From Bursaphelenchus xylophilus (lineage: Eukaryota; Nematoda; Chromadorea; Rhabditida; Aphelenchoididae): a DNA stretch of 64,000 bases. The notes below the pieces were generated by a model, which had not been told where the DNA came from, ran no database searches, and saw only the letters and a program-made list of their open reading frames with translations. Location of the stretch: contig CAJFCV020000004.1 in NCBI GenBank assembly GCA_904066235.2, positions 7,378,001 to 7,442,000 on the forward strand, read 5' to 3'. How positions within the stretch are numbered: the stretch's first letter is position 1; each line of letters begins with the position of its first letter. This document shows positions 59,455 to 64,000 of this stretch, one piece after another. Made by a program: the position numbers and the translations under genes.

Positions 59455-60492
59455 TGGATACTGTAAGTACGCGGCGTAACACACGAAAAGTAAAATAAGA
59501 TTCAACAGAGATCCGAAAAAATCCTCATTTCACGCTACCCTTCCTTTTTTAAAAACTACATTGTCACGAGCCTGAAATGAAATCATTTCTCTTAGCCATT
59601 CAAACAACGGTGAGTCACGGACTTATCACGTTTCAAGTTTTTGCATCAATTAGAAAACAAAAAATATAAAAATAAAAATGGTTCGTCTTAAAACAGAAGG
59701 CCAAACTTTTCCGAACTGCCAAAAGCCCGCTTCTTCATCACTTTCAAAAAGAAAAATGGCTGTAGCCGGCTGTTATAGAACGTGGACCCCAAAAAACTAA
59801 AGTACACGTTAGAAAACTTTAACCACATCTTTTTGATTGAGTTAGGATGTGATATGCTTTCTTAAACCCTCTAATCATACAAAAATAATCATTCGACGCT
59901 CAGCTCGAACCAAGCGGATTCTGGGCAAATTCATGTTGATTCGTTTTCCGTTGTAAACTTTGCGTACGTTTTATCACCTCCTTGACTGTAATACCTATTG
60001 GCGTTTTCCACATTTTTCAGACTAATACATGATCCCTTCGTTTTTGGTATTATAGCATGCTGTCAAATGAAATGTGTTTTGATTTGAAGGCAATGATGAT
60101 TTGATTATTTTTCGGCCGTGACACAACCTACGAAAAACTTTTGGACATTACAGTAGAAAAAAACGATTTTGAAGTTCTTGAATCCAGAGAGCTAAATCTA
60201 CAAAAAGCATTACAGAAATTGGATTTATTGAATAAATTAACAATGAATAAATACAATCTTGGATTGAAAGCGCATAAGTGGAGTTAAAGGGTTAAACAAT
60301 ACTTTTATTAGGTATTAAATAGGACTTTGGCGAATGTCTATTGGAATGTTTCACTCAAATACCGGCATGTTAATTTTTACGACGCGGAAATCGCAGAAGG
60401 TAAGTATACAATAACTGCTATAGACGTAAGAAAGAGCTGAATTGAGAGATTATATAAACATAACTTGTATTTCTTTAGAAAAAATCTTCGTC
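59455..60492. other. intergenic
   Basis: About 1 kb, AT-rich, with no supportable gene. It contains the promoter of the F-box-like paralogue B and the 3' end region of the large membrane protein gene. Confidence 0.5.
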
Positions 60493-63400
60493 TTACGATT
60501 GACGATTCTCATAAAAATGCCTTCGCATGGCGGCAAATCTATCATTATCATATGAGGTCGTATATCTGCTCTGATAGACGTTAGTGGGTTCTGTATTGGT
60601 GTTCTGAACGTTGTTATTAGAGCTGTTGGTCTCGTTCTGAGCTGGCCAGGCAAATCGTTCGACCTGAGTTTCCTGAGGTGGCTCTTCGGTTGGAGGTTGA
60701 GGTCTCTCCACAACAGTTGTAGTCTCCTCCACAAACATTGTCTTCACTTCGTTCGAATCCGGTTGATTGTCGTCTTCGTAATAGAACCCAATTGGCCTCA
60801 CCGATCCCCCTCCGGAGGACGCACTTCTGCGTGGATTGGCGTACATAAAGTTGACTCGAGGATCAAGGGGATCCATTGATGGGATGACGGGCTTGTGGAT
60901 ACTCCCAACATCATCCTTCTTGAAACGCTGACGGATTCCCCAAACAGCCACGATGATGACAATGGCCAGGAAGACGAGGAATCCGATGCAAAGGGTGGCG
61001 TGCATAATCTTCTGAGTCCGCGGCTGGAATCGGATCTCGCATCGTTCTCCCGAGAAGTTCTCCTTGCAATTGCATTCAACATAGCCAAGGTTATTCTTCT
61101 TGCAGATGCCATCGTTCAAACAGAAGTTGAGGCACGCATCTGAAACCCTCGCATTCAAATTTATTAATCCGACCAGTGCTTGAGATGCTAAAACAACTCA
61201 ACTCACCAGTACAAACAGTCCCGTTTCCTCGGAATCCAGGCTTGCATTTGCATTCGAATGAAGGAACATCGTTATCATCGGGTAGATCAATACAAACAGC
61301 ATGCCACGAACAATTATTCTCTCCAGTGGCACATTGGTTGGTCGAGTAGCATTGAGACTCATGAGTAGCACCAGATGCGGCAGTGGTGTAATCTGTCGGG
61401 CAAATCTTGCATGTGGATTGAAGGGGCTGGTCTTGGAAGGTACCTCGCGGACAGAACTGGCATTTCTTGCTAAAAGTAACAAATAAAAATCATTTCTGAT
61501 TCGAATAAAAAGTTTTTTAATTTTCGAAACAGCATTGTTCTTACGTTGCAGTAACCAAGAACTGTCCAGGATCACATCTCGGCGTGTTACAATCAGCTCG
61601 GCGGACAGACTTTACCTTCTCCGTAGTTGTTCCCGCAGGGCATTCTACGCATTGTTTGTGAAGTCCTTTAGTTCGATAGGCGCCCAATGGGCAGGGCTGA
61701 CAAGCTCCTGATAGGGTTAAGTGCTCCCCGTCTAAATTAAAAAAGATCAGGTCAAGGAAGGGCAACTGAATAGATCAAACCTATTAGAATAAGTCAAATA
61801 CATTTCAGAAAATAAAATCATCACTAAACCCTACCAGGACATTCATCTCGGCAATCTTCTTCACTTCGACTAGTCGTTTTCAAAGTTGTTTTACCAACCC
61901 CACAGGGAACACATTCAAATGAACCTTCAAAAGGCTGATAGAATCCGAGTCCACAAGGTTCACATTGCCCATTGTGAAGCTCCAAAGAGTATCCGGCATC
62001 ACAACGGGCTGAAATGCAAAAAGTTTTCATGTTGTTTATAAATAAAAAAAAAATAAAATTCAAAACTTACGTTTGCATTCCTCTGATGACACGGCTCCAG
62101 GAGAAGTTGTAACTCCATTTCCTGGACAAGTCAGACATGACAGTTGACCTTCATTCGGTTGATATTGACCGGCAGGACATTGAATACACGACTGGGTCTT
62201 TTGATCGTAGAAGGAGCCAGAAGCACAAGCGACGCAAGAGTCCTTCACGTTCACTTCACCCAATTTACATCTAAATTCTTCGTCCAAACGGAATGAATTC
62301 AAGTCTGGACGTCCATTGGGGAGGAGCTAAAAGAGGTCGCATTAGCCTTTTTACCCAAGATTGCATCACAATATGAGAGACAACTTACATGCTCAAGATT
62401 TAGCAGGTCTTTGTTGAAAACTTCGTTCTGAATGACTTCCATTGGATCCATTCTGGATCCGGATTTGCCATCATTCACAGGAACTTTCTGAACTGGAATG
62501 TCGATCCTCACTCCGAAGGTCTCCCCAGTCTCCCGTTTTTGTCTCTGCCAATCTTCTCCCATACATTGGACTTTCACATTCACCCCGTCACAGGTATCTT
62601 TCGAAGTGTCGGCACAAATCTTCCACTTGGAATGTAACTGATGGATCCTCTGGAGTAATCGCTCACTCAAAGTGTCAGTCGAGGCAATATTACAAATGGT
62701 AACAGTAGGATAATTAATCTTCAAGTGGACGATTCTGGAAGCGGGCTTTCTTCGGGAGCATTGCGGGTAACGGAATGTGAAGGCATCTGCAGAACGAGGA
62801 CGCCATGATCCATCACCAGCACAAGTGTAGAAGAGTGCTGGATGCTCACTGAATTCGAAGCCGGAGTCACATTGGATGGAGCAGGCACGGTATTTGAGAT
62901 CTGGACCCCAATGTTCGCAGAATTGCTGGCCGTGAGACGGATTCTGAACATCTGGGCAGAACTCTCGAGTAATATGGACCTGAAAATAAAAGTTTAATCA
63001 AAATACAATTTATAAAGTTATGTGAAACTAATAATCTCTCGAAAAAACTCCATGTACTTACCTTAAAGCTACACTCAGCACTATTACTTTCATTGTCATA
63101 GGCCACGTAAAGCACTTGGAACTCTCCGAAAGTAAACATCTGTCCATTCTTAAAGTTCTTCTCGACTCGATCGACTGTATTCATTGACGAAAACACCGGC
63201 TCTTCCCAGGAAACGTTCACTTCTTTCATTGGAGAGACCACAAATATGTCCTTGGGGCATTTCTCAATTGTAATGTCCTTGTTTCTCTTTTCCAGAAGCA
63301 TTTTTTGATTATCCGTTCGACCACAAGTGCTCTTGACGATCTTCTCCACATTTCCAAACAGCCGATCATAATTGGCAAAATGCAAAGCAAGGCCAGAGAA

Positions 63401-64000
63401 GAGAGTGGGGGAGTCTTGGCAACTCTGGACAATCGTAGGGATATCATTCTCAAAGTTGAGGGTGCGACTCCAAACGTGGACTCGAGTAATGCTCCCAACA
63501 AACTTGGAGTCGTTGTCCGAGGCGTCTACCGGTCTTCCGAGATTGATCCAGGCACTAAAACCAGATCAGTACTTACTTTAGACATCCTTAATAAAATGGT
63601 AAAAACGTAGGAATTTACTTACTTGATGTTCAATTGCTTGTTCTTTCCATATCCAACATCAGCATAGAGTCGGATAGCATTCCAAACCAAAGAATACGCT
63701 CCTTCATGAGCCGACCAGGTGATGATCAGATTATTCCACTCTCCATCATTAAGCCGTTGATTTGTTGGGAAATGCAAAGTCAAAGGATTCTCATCAGGAA
63801 AGAGGGCAAGACGGCATGAAGTCGCAGAGACTCGAAGGAGTTCGGTCAAGTTGGATGGACCATTTAAAGTTCTGAAAACACAGATAACGAACGTAGAATA
63901 ATTTTAAAATGGTTACATAAAAAGACAACAAGGAACTTACTGGCTATTATATAAAGTCAAAACGTCTCCATTTGCATGCGGCTCATCGAACTTGATCCAC
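60493..64000 (-). CDS. large modular single-pass membrane protein (pentraxin/LamG-like, HYR, sushi, GCC2/GCC3, EGF), 5' end cut
   Basis: Exons 64000-63941 (cut by the window edge), 63871-63623, 63554-63062, 62979-62389, 62326-62071, 62008-61835, 61731-61545, 61469-61207 and 61139-60493; 972 residues visible. Order: a concanavalin/pentraxin-like fold (G-E-W-N-N-L-I-I-T-W, then S-I-T-R-V-H-V-W-S-R), a HYR-like domain starting I-E-K-C-P-K-D-I, a sushi/CCP module with C-x-W-G-P and G-S-W-R-P-R, four ephrin-receptor-like GCC2/GCC3 Cys repeats (C-P-A-G-Q-Y-Q type), two EGF-like modules, one TM (about 806-828) and a 140-residue cytoplasmic tail rich in Pro, Asn and Thr with several Tyr. The module set recalls SVEP1 (polydom), but that protein is secreted, whereas this one has a TM. 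Likely an adhesion or receptor molecule. Confidence 0.82.

Overview
The window is nuclear DNA of a nematode. Genes are split into many exons with small, mostly 36-60 nt, U-rich introns. Their families are nematode-typical: serpentine chemoreceptors, ground-like (hedgehog-related) proteins, an MLT-10 moulting-cycle protein, a supplementary-type nuclear receptor, an MSP-like protein, a globin and an M13 neprilysin-like protease. Several start codons lie just behind a splice acceptor, as expected with spliced-leader trans-splicing. I cannot name the species. Exon models were built by hand from splice signals, phase and homology, so boundaries may be off by a base or two; exon lengths were checked for phase.

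Left part (1-23.2 kb): 3' end of 3-ketodihydrosphingosine reductase (+), an MSP-like protein (+), a serpentine receptor-like gene with unusual GC donors (+), two tandem ground-like genes with Pro/Cys-rich N-termini (+), an SRH-type chemoreceptor (+), two tandem 4CL/luciferase-type acyl-CoA synthetases ending in PTS1-like tripeptides (-), and an MLT-10 family gene (-).

Middle (23.2-42 kb): repeat-rich. Two copies of a foldback element with tRNA-like segments in its arms flank a channel-like fragment and a GPI-anchored, mucin-tailed M13 peptidase. Next are a smaller foldback, a Na+/K+-ATPase alpha-like gene whose catalytic motifs are lost (one intron is filled by a TIR element), and a four-TM protein gene whose last intron holds two back-to-back long palindromes.

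Right part (42-64 kb): ZNHIT2-like HIT zinc-finger protein (-), a SAC3/GANP mRNA-export protein (-) carrying a complete globin gene antisense in its last intron, a nuclear hormone receptor (-), an unrecognised small gene (+) divergent from it, two tandem paralogues of an F-box-like family (-), and a large single-pass membrane protein with pentraxin/LamG-like, HYR, sushi, GCC2/GCC3 and EGF modules (-) that runs off the right edge.

Most notable: recurrent GC-AG introns (one where the paralogue has GT-AG), the pump without its phosphorylated Asp, the tRNA-bearing foldbacks, and the nested globin.
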